Positions 25,135 to 33,513 of a stretch of 64,000 nucleotides of DNA are shown one piece after another (the first letter of the stretch is position 1; each line of letters opens with the position of its first letter). The stretch comes from Mesorhizobium silamurunense (lineage in GTDB: Bacteria > Pseudomonadota > Alphaproteobacteria > Rhizobiales > Rhizobiaceae): positions 23,767-87,766 of the forward strand of contig NZ_JHQR01000173.1 in the NCBI RefSeq assembly GCF_014843825.1. Reading direction: 5' to 3'. Under the pieces are notes generated by a model. That model saw only the letters and a program-made list of their open reading frames with translations. It was not told where the DNA came from and did not search any database. The position numbers and the translations under genes are program-made.

Positions 25135-26913
25135 ATGCGGCAAGGACGTGCGCGCTGGCTGACAAGGCTGGCATTTTTGACGGGTGTGGCGCTTTCGGTG
25201 CTGCCTGCCCATGCCAAGGAAAACGCCCAACCGATCCAGATCACGTCCTTTTCGGGCGCCTATCTCGCCGCTCATATCGCCGAAAGCGACAACGATCTCG
25301 ACAATGCCATCGCCTACTACAAGCAGGCGCTGGCCTTTGGCCCCAATGATACCGAGCTGCAGCAGAGCCTGATGCTGGCGCTGGTCGCGCAGGGCCGCTT
25401 CGAGGAATCGCTGGTCTATGCCGACAAGCTCAAGGAAGTGCCCGATGTCGAGCGCTTCTCGCGCCTGGCGCTTGCCGTCGATTCCTTCCACAAGAAGGAT
25501 TACGCCAAGGCCCAGTACTGGCTGAAGCTGTCGCTCGAATCCGATCTCGACCGGCTGCTCTCGGGCGTCATGGACGGCTGGGCCAAGGAAGGCGCGGGCG
25601 ATGCCTCCGAGGCGATGGCTTCGATCGACAAGCTCAAGGGGCCGGACTGGTTCGGCCTGTTCAAGTCCTTCCATCGCGCGCTGATCGCCGACGCCGCCGG
25701 CCTTTCCGACAAGGCCGATGAGATCTACGCCGCTACCCTGGCCGACACGGCCGCCGGCGGCTCCGCGCCCGAGACGTGGATGCGCAACGCCCAGGCCTAT
25801 GCCTCGTTCCTCGCCCGCAAGGGCGATAAGGCAAAGGCGATTGCGGTACTGAACCAGGCCGAAGCCTTCGCGCCGGGCAAGCTCGAAATCACCACGCTGC
25901 GCGACAGGATCAGCAAGGGCGACAAGATCGAGCCTCTCGTCGCTGGCCCGGCGGACGGCGCGTCGGAAATCCTGCTCGATCTCGCCACCGCGCTCAACCG
26001 TGGCGGCGGCGAGCCTTTCGTGCGGCTCTATCTGCAATATGCGCTGGCGCTGAAGCCGGACAGCGACGCCGCCCTCGTGCAGCTCGCGGCCGTCGCCGAG
26101 CAGTTGAAGGACGGCGAAGGCGCGATCGCGCTCTATCGCCGCATTCCGGCCTCCTCGCCGTTGAAGGAGCTCTCGGAGCTGCAGCTTGGCCTGAACCTTG
26201 CCGACATCGACCGCCACGACGAGGCGATCGCCCATCTCAAGGGCTATGTCGATGCGCATCCGACCGACATGCGCGGCTACCTGGCGCTTGGCGGTGTCTA
26301 CTCCTCCAAGGAGGACTATCGCTCGGCCGCCAATCTCTACGACAAGGCCGCAGAGGAGCTGAAGACGCCGACCGCCGCCAACTGGAACATCTTCTACCAG
26401 CGCGGCATCGCCTATGAGCGGCTGAAGGAATGGCCGAAGGCCGAGCCCAATTTCCGCAAGGCGCTGGAGCTGCAGCCCGACCAGCCCCAGGTTCTGAACT
26501 ATCTCGGCTATTCCTGGGTCGACATGAACATGAACCTCAAGGAAGGCCTGGCGATGATCCAGAAGGCCGTGGATCTCAGGCCAAGCGACGGCTACATCGT
26601 CGATTCGCTGGGCTGGGCCTATTACCGCCTCGGCCGGTACGACGACGCCGTGCGCGAAATGGAGCGCGCCGTGTCGCTGAAGCCGGAGGATCCGGTCCTC
26701 AACGATCATCTGGGCGATGCCTATTGGCGCGTCGGCCGCAAGCTGGAAGCGACCTTCCAATGGACTCAGGCCCGTGACCTGAAGCCGGACCCGGACGTGC
26801 TTGCCGCCCTGCAGCAGAAGCTGCTCAAGGGCCTGCCGCCGATCGAATCCAACACGGCGCAGGAAACCCCGAAGGTCAAGCCGGTCCCGCCGACAGCGCC
26901 GCCGAAGGGTTGA
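25135..26913 (+). CDS. Secreted tetratricopeptide repeat protein
   Basis: A 592-residue protein with a signal peptide (about residues 1-28, ending LSVLPAHA) and a series of TPR units through most of its length, for example NAIAYYKQALAFGPNDTELQ, EAIAHLKGYVDAHPTDMRGY, PKAEPNFRKALELQPDQPQV and DAVREMERAVSLKPEDP. The ATG at 25135 follows AAAGGGA and was preferred over an in-frame start at 25021 that would bury the signal peptide. TPR arrays mediate protein contacts; no partner can be named. It ends at a strong terminator. Confidence 0.87.
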   Translation: MRQGRARWLTRLAFLTGVALSVLPAHAKENAQPIQITSFSGAYLAAHIAESDNDLDNAIAYYKQALAFGPNDTELQQSLMLALVAQGRFEESLVYADKLKEVPDVERFSRLALAVDSFHKKDYAKAQYWLKLSLESDLDRLLSGVMDGWAKEGAGDASEAMASIDKLKGPDWFGLFKSFHRALIADAAGLSDKADEIYAATLADTAAGGSAPETWMRNAQAYASFLARKGDKAKAIAVLNQAEAFAPGKLEITTLRDRISKGDKIEPLVAGPADGASEILLDLATALNRGGGEPFVRLYLQYALALKPDSDAALVQLAAVAEQLKDGEGAIALYRRIPASSPLKELSELQLGLNLADIDRHDEAIAHLKGYVDAHPTDMRGYLALGGVYSSKEDYRSAANLYDKAAEELKTPTAANWNIFYQRGIAYERLKEWPKAEPNFRKALELQPDQPQVLNYLGYSWVDMNMNLKEGLAMIQKAVDLRPSDGYIVDSLGWAYYRLGRYDDAVREMERAVSLKPEDPVLNDHLGDAYWRVGRKLEATFQWTQARDLKPDPDVLAALQQKLLKGLPPIESNTAQETPKVKPVPPTAPPKG

Positions 26914-26933
26914 GATTTCGCAATCAAGCATTT

Positions 26934-26962
26934 TTGCGGGGCCTTTTGGCCCCGCAATTCTT
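26934..26962. terminator. Bidirectional intrinsic terminator
   Basis: Perfect ten-base stem TTGCGGGGCC / GGCCCCGCAA (26934-26957) with a TTTT loop, followed by TTCTTT. It lies between the converging TPR gene and GNAT gene. The A-tract needed on the opposite strand is weaker (AAAATG), so it acts best on the plus strand. Confidence 0.82.
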
Positions 26963-26974
26963 TCAGCAGCTCTG

Positions 26975-27436
26975 TCAGAACAGCTTTCGGTAGACGACGA
27001 ACCCCGAGCGCTCGCCGATCTTGTCATAGAGCTGCATGGCGGTGTGGTTGGTCTCGTGCGTCAGCCAGTAGACGCGGCCCGACCCGGCGACCCTGGCGCG
27101 CTCATAGACGCCTTCGATAAGCGCCCTGCCGACGCCCTGGCCACGCGCGGCCTCCGAGGTGAAAAGATCCTGCAGATAGCAGTTCGGCGCGATCGCCGTG
27201 GTCGAGCGGTGGTAGAGATAGTGAACGAGGCCGAGAAGCCTGCCGTCGCGCTCGGCCACCAGCGCATGCACGGGCTCATAGGCATCGAAGAATCGCGACC
27301 AGGTCATTTGGGTGATCTCGCCGGCAAGCGCTGTCTCGCCCGAGCGGCCGTAGAATGCGTTGTAGCCGTCCCAGAGCGGCAGCCACTGTTCGTAGTCTTG
27401 CCGGGTGACGGGACGGACGGTGAGCTGACCGGGCAT
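26975..27436 (-). CDS. GNAT-family N-acetyltransferase
   Basis: A 153-residue protein (MPGQLTVRPVTRQDYEQW). The acetyl-CoA binding loop is GQGVGRAL in LFTSEAARGQGVGRALIEGV (about residues 95-114), followed by the conserved VYWLTHETNHTAMQLYDKIG. The substrate is unknown. The frame continues 240 bp upstream but that part reads into the glyQ leader; the ATG at 27436 starts at the first strand of the fold. It is divergent from glyQ. Confidence 0.87.
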   Translation of the reverse strand: MPGQLTVRPVTRQDYEQWLPLWDGYNAFYGRSGETALAGEITQMTWSRFFDAYEPVHALVAERDGRLLGLVHYLYHRSTTAIAPNCYLQDLFTSEAARGQGVGRALIEGVYERARVAGSGRVYWLTHETNHTAMQLYDKIGERSGFVVYRKLF

Positions 27437-27605
27437 GGCGGAACCTTTGTCGTTACGGCTCACGCGAGCAAACGGCCAGTGTGAACCGCCTGCAATGGGC
27501 CAGCCGCCGGCAAAGCGTTCAACCTCTCCGTGATGCGGCGCTGCCTTGACGCTAGCCGGCCCGGCAACTAGGGAATGCCCAATCCCAGCGCTTTCCGAGG
27601 CCGCC

Positions 27606-28550
27606 GTGACCATCGAGATTCCTGCCCATATGCATCCCAGCCGCTCTTTCCAGGGGCTGATCCTGACCTTGCACAATTACTGGGCGGCCTATGGCTGCGT
27701 CATCCTGCAGCCCTACGACATGGAAGTCGGCGCCGGCACCTTCCATCCGGCAACCACCTTGCGAGCGCTCGGTCCGCGTCGCTGGAATGCAGCTTATGTG
27801 CAGCCGTCGCGCCGGCCGAAGGACGGCCGTTACGGCGAGAACCCGAACCGGCTGCAGCACTATTATCAGTATCAGGTGATCCTGAAGCCGAACCCGCCGA
27901 ACCTGCAGGATCTCTATCTCGGCTCGCTCGAGGCGATCGGCGTCGACCCGCTGCTGCACGACATCCGCTTCGTCGAGGACGACTGGGAAAGCCCGACGCT
28001 GGGCGCCTGGGGCCTCGGCTGGGAGTGCTGGTGCGACGGCATGGAAGTGTCGCAGTTCACCTATTTCCAGCAGGTCTGCGGTATCGAATGCGCGCCGGTG
28101 GCGGGCGAGCTCACCTATGGGCTCGAGCGCCTCGCCATGTATGTGCAGGGCGTCGACAATGTCTACGACTTGAACTTCAACGGCCGCGAGGGCGCCGACA
28201 AGGTCACCTATGGCGATGTCTTCCTGCAGGCCGAGCAGGAGTATTCGCGCCACAATTTCGAATTCGCCAACACCGCGATGCTGCTCCGGCATTTCGAGGA
28301 CGCCGAGGCCGAATGCAAGGCGCTGCTTGCCGCCGGCGCGCCGGCGTCGAACGACAATCTGGCGGCGCATCGCATGGTCTTTCCCGCTTACGACCAGTGC
28401 ATCAAGGCAAGCCACGTCTTCAACCTGCTCGACGCCCGCGGCGTGATCTCCGTTACCGAGCGGCAGAGCTATATCCTGCGCGTGCGCAATCTGGCCAAGG
28501 CCTGCGGCGAGGCGTTCCTGCAGACGCAGGCGGGCGGTCTGGCGGCTTAA
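27606..28550 (+). CDS. glyQ: Glycyl-tRNA synthetase alpha subunit
   Basis: A 314-residue class II aminoacyl-tRNA synthetase subunit of the bacterial alpha2beta2 GlyRS. Recognisable segments are [49 protein letters not shown] and [14 protein letters not shown]. The GTG at 27606 gives [18 protein letters not shown]; an ATG eight codons later is an alternative. The beta subunit glyS follows 400 bp downstream, an unusually long gap for this pair. Confidence 0.96.
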   Translation: MTIEIPAHMHPSRSFQGLILTLHNYWAAYGCVILQPYDMEVGAGTFHPATTLRALGPRRWNAAYVQPSRRPKDGRYGENPNRLQHYYQYQVILKPNPPNLQDLYLGSLEAIGVDPLLHDIRFVEDDWESPTLGAWGLGWECWCDGMEVSQFTYFQQVCGIECAPVAGELTYGLERLAMYVQGVDNVYDLNFNGREGADKVTYGDVFLQAEQEYSRHNFEFANTAMLLRHFEDAEAECKALLAAGAPASNDNLAAHRMVFPAYDQCIKASHVFNLLDARGVISVTERQSYILRVRNLAKACGEAFLQTQAGGLAA

Positions 28551-28729
28551 CCCAGCACAGCTTTTGCGATTTCGGCGGCGACGGTCAGCGGCAACGCGCT
28601 TTGGCTGCTTGCGGCATCGATCGTGCGCAGTGCTTGCCTCACGCCAGGCATCGAGAACGTGCCATGCATCTGGGCGGCGAAGCAGGCGCTGAGCGCCAGG
28701 ATCTGCAGGGTTCTCGATGCCGTCTTCAT
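28547..28729 (-). CDS. Possible small secreted protein between glyQ and glyS
   Basis: A 60-residue antisense-oriented frame with a plausible signal peptide ([19 protein letters not shown]), overlapping the last four bases of glyQ. No family is recognised and there is no clear ribosome site, so it is a weak call. Its presence would explain part of the long glyQ-glyS gap. Confidence 0.35.
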   Translation of the reverse strand: MKTASRTLQILALSACFAAQMHGTFSMPGVRQALRTIDAASSQSALPLTVAAEIAKAVLG

Positions 28730-28950
28730 CGTCGTTCAGCCAATAGTTCTCTGCCTGAGCGTTGGTCGCTTCAGCGCTGCGTTCGGTTCATGGGAATTTC
28801 TGCTCCTAGGACGGGCAGGTTCGCTTCTTCCCGACAGCCAGCCGCAAAATTTCCGGAAATCGATCAAAAAGGGGATCCGCATGCAGGGTGACAGCGGCCG
28901 GCCGAGTTGCTATGCCCCGCGCGGACATTCCTGCCGCAAGAGCCCTGTCG
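28730..28950. other. Gene-free part of the glyQ-glyS spacer
   Basis: Together with the weak small frame at 28547-28729, this completes the 400 bp between glyQ and glyS. I see no convincing ribosome site, promoter, terminator or RNA structure in it, and the codon pattern is not that of a gene on either strand. Confidence 0.5.
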
Positions 28951-31104
28951 ATGCCTGACCTGCTACTGGAACTTCGCTCCGAGGAAATCCCCGCCCGCAT
29001 GCAGCGCAAGGCGGCGGGCGATCTCAGGAAGATGCTGACCGACGGTCTGGTCGAGGCGGGCCTGACCTACGAGGCGGCGCGCGAATACTGGACGCCGCGG
29101 CGCCTGGCGCTCGACATCCGCGGGCTGACGGCGCGCTCGAAGGACATTCGTGAGGAGATCAAGGGGCCCTCGACCACGGCGCCGGAGCAGGCGGTGCAGG
29201 GTTTCCTGCGCAAGGCTGGCCTTGCCTCGATCGCCGAGGCGCATGTCCATTCCGATCCGAAGAAGGGCGACTTCTACGTCGCCCACATCGCGAAGCCGGG
29301 CAGGGCGGCGGAGGAGATCATTGCCGAGCTGGTGCCGGGCATCATCAAAAACTTCCCCTGGCCGAAGTCGATGCGCTGGGGGCCGGCCTCGGCCAACCCC
29401 GGTTCGCTGCGCTGGGTGCGGCCGCTGCAATCGATCGTCTGCACCTTCGGCCCGGAGACCGAGGAGCCGGTGGTGGTCGATTTCGAGATCGACGGCATCC
29501 GCTCCGGCAACGTCACCTACGGCCACCGCTTCCACGCGCCGGGTCCGATCACGGTTCGCCGTTTCGACGACTACGTGGCCAAGCTCGAAGCGGCGAAGGT
29601 CGTGCTCGATGCCGACCGGCGCAAGGAGATCATCCTCGCCGACGCGCGCAACGTCGCCTTCGCCAACGGGCTCGATCTCGTCGAGGATGAAGGTCTGCTG
29701 GAAGAAGTGTCCGGCCTGGTCGAATGGCCGGTCGTGCTGATGGGCGAGTTCGAGCAGGATTTCCTCACCATTCCGGCCGAGGTCATCCGGCTCACCATCC
29801 GTGCCAACCAGAAGTGTTTCGTCACCCAGCCGCAAGGCGCGGGCGAAGACCTCTCCAACCGCTTCATCCTGGTCGCCAACATCGAGGCGAAGGACGGCGG
29901 CAAGGAGATCGCCTACGGCAACGGCAAGGTGGTGCGCGCACGCCTTTCCGATGCGCTCTATTTCTGGAAGACCGACCAGGGCGATTTGCCGGATCTCGAC
30001 CAACTCGTGGAATCGGCGGCAAAGTTCGACCTGGATCTGAAGAAGCCGCTCGACCAGCGCATGGCGCGGCTCGATCACCTCAATGTCACCTTCCACGCCA
30101 AGTTGGGCACGCAGGGCGCAAGGGTCGCGCGGATCAAGCGCCTGGCTGAGGAGCTGGCTCCGGTCGTCGGCACCGATCGCGCGCTCGTCGCCCGCGCTGC
30201 GGTGCTTGCCAAGGCCGACCTGCAAACCGAAGTGGTGGGCGAGTTTCCGGAACTTCAGGGCGCGATGGGCCGCAAATATGCGCTGCTGCAGGGCGAGCAT
30301 TCATCGGTGGCCGCGGCCGCCGAGGAGCACTACAAGCCGCAAGGCCCGTCCGACCGCGTGCCGACCGATCCGGTGTCGGTTGCCGTCGCGCTCGCCGACA
30401 AGCTCGACACGCTCACCGGTTTCTGGGCGATTGATGAAAAGCCGACCGGCAGTAAGGACCCGTTCGCGCTGCGGCGGGCAGCGCTCGGCATGGTCAGGAT
30501 CCTGATCGAGAACCGCATTCGCCTGGGACTGACTTCGGTCTTCGCCAAGGCCTTTGCGGACTTCGCCAACGGTACCGGTCAGATATCCGACCTGCTTGCT
30601 TTCTTCCACGATCGTCTAAAAGTCTATCTTCGCGACCAGGGCGCGCGGTACGACCTGATCGACGCCGTCATCACCCCGCAGTCCGACGACCTTCTGCAGA
30701 TCGTTCGTCGTGTCGAGGCGCTCGGCTCTTTGCTCGACACCGAGGACGGCAGGAACCTGCTGGCCGGCACCAAGCGCGCAGCTAACATCCTGGCCGCCGA
30801 GGAGAAGAAGAAAACGCTGGTCGCCGAGACTGTTGAGCCGGCACTATTCCGTGAAGACGCGGAAAAGAAGCTGTTTTCCGCGGTGAATCAGGCCGAGAAG
30901 GAAGCCGGCAAAGCGATTCAAAAAGAAGATTTTTCCACCGCCATGCTGACACTTAGCGTGTTACGCGAGCCCGTTGATTCATTCTTTGAAGGCGTTCTCG
31001 TGAATGATGAGGACCAGGCCGTGCGCGCCAACCGCCTGGCGCTGCTTGCCCGTATCCGCGCCGCCACCGATCAGGTCGCCGATTTTTCAAAAATCGTCGG
31101 CTGA
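28951..31104 (+). CDS. glyS: Glycyl-tRNA synthetase beta subunit
   Basis: A 717-residue protein, normal for GlyS. It begins [18 protein letters not shown], the family's conserved N-terminus, and continues with [35 protein letters not shown] and the central HD-like region ([20 protein letters not shown]). The C-terminal part contains the anticodon-binding-like domain. It pairs with GlyQ. An in-frame start at 28888 is longer but does not match the family's start. Confidence 0.96.
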   Translation: MPDLLLELRSEEIPARMQRKAAGDLRKMLTDGLVEAGLTYEAAREYWTPRRLALDIRGLTARSKDIREEIKGPSTTAPEQAVQGFLRKAGLASIAEAHVHSDPKKGDFYVAHIAKPGRAAEEIIAELVPGIIKNFPWPKSMRWGPASANPGSLRWVRPLQSIVCTFGPETEEPVVVDFEIDGIRSGNVTYGHRFHAPGPITVRRFDDYVAKLEAAKVVLDADRRKEIILADARNVAFANGLDLVEDEGLLEEVSGLVEWPVVLMGEFEQDFLTIPAEVIRLTIRANQKCFVTQPQGAGEDLSNRFILVANIEAKDGGKEIAYGNGKVVRARLSDALYFWKTDQGDLPDLDQLVESAAKFDLDLKKPLDQRMARLDHLNVTFHAKLGTQGARVARIKRLAEELAPVVGTDRALVARAAVLAKADLQTEVVGEFPELQGAMGRKYALLQGEHSSVAAAAEEHYKPQGPSDRVPTDPVSVAVALADKLDTLTGFWAIDEKPTGSKDPFALRRAALGMVRILIENRIRLGLTSVFAKAFADFANGTGQISDLLAFFHDRLKVYLRDQGARYDLIDAVITPQSDDLLQIVRRVEALGSLLDTEDGRNLLAGTKRAANILAAEEKKKTLVAETVEPALFREDAEKKLFSAVNQAEKEAGKAIQKEDFSTAMLTLSVLREPVDSFFEGVLVNDEDQAVRANRLALLARIRAATDQVADFSKIVG

Positions 31105-31242
31105 CGACCCGAAAAATCGCACGTTCGAAGCCGCCTGCATCCGCTAGGATGCGGGCGCGTTTCAACAATTTGGCATCCGAAATTTAACGCGCCGGAGCCG
31201 GCTTACAGTCATATGGCGATGACCTCCGCATGGGAGAACCAA

Positions 31243-31346
31243 TGCATGTCGCCCAGAAGTGTTCAGCGGTTCTGGGACAACGACATGCATCAGACAAAGA
31301 CTTAAGGCGCGTCGCCTGAATTCATTTCAGCGCGACGCGCCTTAAG
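31243..31346. repeat. Composite double-hairpin intergenic repeat
   Basis: Two adjacent palindromes. First: TGCATGTCG + CCCAGAA (31243-31258) pairing with TTCTGGG + CGACATGCA (31270-31289). Second: CTTAAGGCGCGTCGC (31301-31315) pairing perfectly with GCGACGCGCCTTAAG (31332-31346), with an inner CTGAA/TTCAG. From memory this form is common as a dispersed intergenic element in Mesorhizobium genomes; only one copy is in this window. It precedes the acidic-protein gene by 25 bp. Confidence 0.72.
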
Positions 31347-31371
31347 ACGTTCCCAACCACGGAGGCATGCC

Positions 31372-31692
31372 ATGAATTCCGTTCACGATATCGAATTGAC
31401 CGAAGAGACCCCGGCCGCCGCCGGGGCCACCGAAATCGCTTCCGACAACATGCTCGACCACGCCGCCGCCGCAGCGGTCGAAGCCGCCGAACCGTCTGAA
31501 GACGATGAAGAAGAAGGCGGCGAAGACGCCGATGAGGAAGCCTCGGGCGGCGAGTCGGAGGATGAGGACGACGAAGACGGCGACGACGATGCGGACGCCG
31601 ACGAAGAAGCCAAGGCCTCGGGCGACGACGAAGATGAAGACGGCGAAGACGACGACGAGTCCGAAGATGACGACAAGGAAGAAGCGGCCTGA
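31372..31692 (+). CDS. Highly acidic low-complexity protein
   Basis: A 106-residue protein. Residues 1-40 are ordinary (MNSVHDIELTEETPAAAGAT) and residues 42-106 are almost entirely Asp and Glu with a few Gly, Ala, Ser and two Lys. No domain is recognisable and the protein should be disordered with a very low isoelectric point. The gene has its own terminator. Such tails may act as nucleic-acid mimics, metal buffers or chaperone-like disordered proteins, but nothing here decides between these. Real coding is supported by the ATG, good spacing and the terminator. Confidence 0.65.
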   Translation: MNSVHDIELTEETPAAAGATEIASDNMLDHAAAAAVEAAEPSEDDEEEGGEDADEEASGGESEDEDDEDGDDDADADEEAKASGDDEDEDGEDDDESEDDDKEEAA

Positions 31693-31720
31693 GCCGTTTC
31701 TCGCCGCTTGGAAAGAAGGA

Positions 31721-31750
31721 GGGGCGACACGGGCCGCGTCGCCCCTTTTT
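31721..31750 (+). terminator. Rho-independent terminator after the acidic-protein gene
   Basis: Perfect eight-base stem GGGGCGAC / GTCGCCCC (31721-31728 and 31738-31745) followed by TTTTT. It lies 28 bp after the stop. Confidence 0.85.
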
Positions 31751-31773
31751 GTCGGTCCTGAAGGGTTGCGCGC

Positions 31774-32358
31774 CTACATTGCCTTGCTGAAGCGCGGCGA
31801 TATCGGGGGCTCTTGCGGTTGGGCTTGCGGCTGCGCCTGGCCGTCCGAAGCGCCTGCGGTCGCGGCGGCCTTGTTGTCGGCCGTTTTGGTGTCGCCGTTG
31901 GGGGCCGCCGCGGCCGTGCCGTTGGGAGACGTGGCCGCAGCCGGCGCAGTGCCGTTTGCCGGTGTTGCAGCCGCCGGCGCTGGGGATTTGGCCGAGGCGG
32001 TCGCCGCGGGCGCTGCTGAAGCGCCACCGACGATACCGCCGCGAATGATCGTCGGCGCCTGCGCGTGCCTCTGCCCGGACTTCTCCGGGATTGCGGCCAC
32101 CTTCTCATCGGTGACGGCTGGCACCGGCTCCTCGAGCGCCCCCGATGGCGTGGAAGCCTCGGAAACCTTGCCGGGCTCGATCGCGGCCAGCCTGACAACG
32201 GATGGCGTCGAGGTTGGAACGCCAGGCACGACAATGGACGAAGCCTGCGCCAAGCCGGTCGTCGCCAAAAGCCCGATACCGACCGCTCCCAGAGCAATTC
32301 CAGGAAAAATGCGTAACGGTTTTCCGTCCGCAATTGCGTCAAAGCAAAGCATACGCAT
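31774..32358 (-). CDS. Secreted Ala/Pro-rich protein of unknown function
   Basis: A 194-residue protein beginning MRMLCFDAIADGKPLRIF, with a hydrophobic segment and likely signal cleavage after GLLATTGLAQA. The mature part is low-complexity, rich in Ala, Pro, Thr and Gln, with repeated NGTAPAAA/NGTAAAAP-like units near residues 135-165. GGGAG lies eight bases before the ATG at 32358. The N-terminal region coincides with a copy of the palindromic repeat at 32293-32345. No family is recognised; a periplasmic or cell-surface protein is likely. Confidence 0.6.
   Translation of the reverse strand: MRMLCFDAIADGKPLRIFPGIALGAVGIGLLATTGLAQASSIVVPGVPTSTPSVVRLAAIEPGKVSEASTPSGALEEPVPAVTDEKVAAIPEKSGQRHAQAPTIIRGGIVGGASAAPAATASAKSPAPAAATPANGTAPAAATSPNGTAAAAPNGDTKTADNKAAATAGASDGQAQPQAQPQEPPISPRFSKAM
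32293..32345. repeat. Rhizobial intergenic palindromic repeat, copy B, within a coding region
   Basis: AGCAATTCCAGGAAAAA followed by GGTTTTCCGTCCGCAATTGCGT, the same element as at 14386-14439 and 34961-35057. Here it falls inside the start of the secreted-protein gene on the minus strand and encodes the basic region and first hydrophobic residues of its signal peptide (about DAIADGKPLRIFPGIA). Confidence 0.75.
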
Positions 32359-32525
32359 CACGATAACTCCCGAGCCCAACAACCGGAAATCCGCACCCTA
32401 GGGGCGGCGAATTGATGCCGGCTTGCGCGGAAACTTAACATTTTAGGGATTGATAAATCGCCAATGGCCGCCCTTGCCCCTTGTTCCATGCCGTATTACG
32501 GGGACCCGCGTGTTCAGGATCGGTG

Positions 32526-33494
32526 GTGAATTTGGCTGAGATACTTGCCGTCGGCGAGGCGATGGAGCGGGCGCTGGCGCTGCTCGAAGGCGGCGATGTC
32601 GTCGCCATCCCGACCGAGACCGTCTACGGGCTGGCGGGCGACGCCACCAACGGCGTCGCAGTGGCGCGCATCTTCGAGGCCAAGGGCCGCCCGCACTTCA
32701 ACCCGCTGATCGCCCATGTCGCCGACCTCGCCATGGCAGGCCGCATCGCCGGCTTCGATCCGCTGTCGGTGAAACTGGCCGAGGCCTTCTGGCCCGGTCC
32801 GCTGACGCTGGTGCTGCCGCAGCGCGCGCAAAACGGCATCCATCCGCTGGTCACCGCAGGGCTGGATACGATCGCGCTGCGCATGCCGAGAGGCTTCGGC
32901 GGTGAGCTGATCGCGCGGCTCGGCCGGCCGCTCGCGGCTCCCAGCGCCAATTCCTCCGGCAGGATCAGCGCCACGAGGGCCGAGGCCGTGGCGGCCGATC
33001 TCGGCGAGAAGATCAAGCTGGTGGTCGATGGCGGCGCGACGCCCGTCGGCCTGGAATCGACCATCGTCAAGATCGAGGACGGCAAGCTGTGGCTGCTGAG
33101 GCCCGGCGGCATCGCTGCCGGCGAGATCGAAGCTATTGCGGGCATAAAGATGATGCGCGGCGCTGCCGGCATCGAGGCGCCGGGCATGCTCGCCTCGCAT
33201 TACGCGCCGGGCGCATCGATGCGGCTCAATGTCGGCAAGATCGCGAGCGGCGAGGCGCTGCTCGCCTTCGGCCGCGATCGCGCCGAAGGCTGGCGGGATG
33301 CCGTGGCGGTGCGCAATCTCTCCGAGGCCGGCGATCTGCGCGAAGCCGCGACCAATCTGTTCGCCTATATGCAGGCGCTCGACCGCAGCGGCGCCGCCAC
33401 CATCGCCGTCGAGCCGATCCCGCTTGAGGGCCTGGGGGAAGCGATCAACGACCGGCTCGCGCGCGCCGCCGCCCCGCGTGACAAGATCGCCTGA
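32526..33494 (+). CDS. L-threonylcarbamoyladenylate synthase, Sua5 type
   Basis: A 322-residue protein that makes threonylcarbamoyl-AMP for the universal t6A37 modification of ANN-decoding tRNAs. The YrdC/TsaC domain occupies the first 200 residues: VAIPTETVYGLAGDATN, FEAKGRPHFNPLIAHV, LALRMPR-type segment and PSANSSGRIS. The C-terminal part with GMLASHYAPGASMRL is the Sua5 domain absent from short TsaC. GTG at 32526 has AGGA six bases upstream. It may be cotranscribed with the oxidoreductase gene 19 bp downstream. Confidence 0.92.
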   Translation: MNLAEILAVGEAMERALALLEGGDVVAIPTETVYGLAGDATNGVAVARIFEAKGRPHFNPLIAHVADLAMAGRIAGFDPLSVKLAEAFWPGPLTLVLPQRAQNGIHPLVTAGLDTIALRMPRGFGGELIARLGRPLAAPSANSSGRISATRAEAVAADLGEKIKLVVDGGATPVGLESTIVKIEDGKLWLLRPGGIAAGEIEAIAGIKMMRGAAGIEAPGMLASHYAPGASMRLNVGKIASGEALLAFGRDRAEGWRDAVAVRNLSEAGDLREAATNLFAYMQALDRSGAATIAVEPIPLEGLGEAINDRLARAAAPRDKIA

Positions 33495-33513
33495 GCACCA
33501 TAGGTTTGGGCTC

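Noticed and set aside
24877..27027. A 716-residue minus-strand open frame over the TPR gene
   Set aside because: Codon bias of the real gene leaves the antisense frame open; the sequence has no recognisable domain and the plus-strand TPR repeats are unmistakable.
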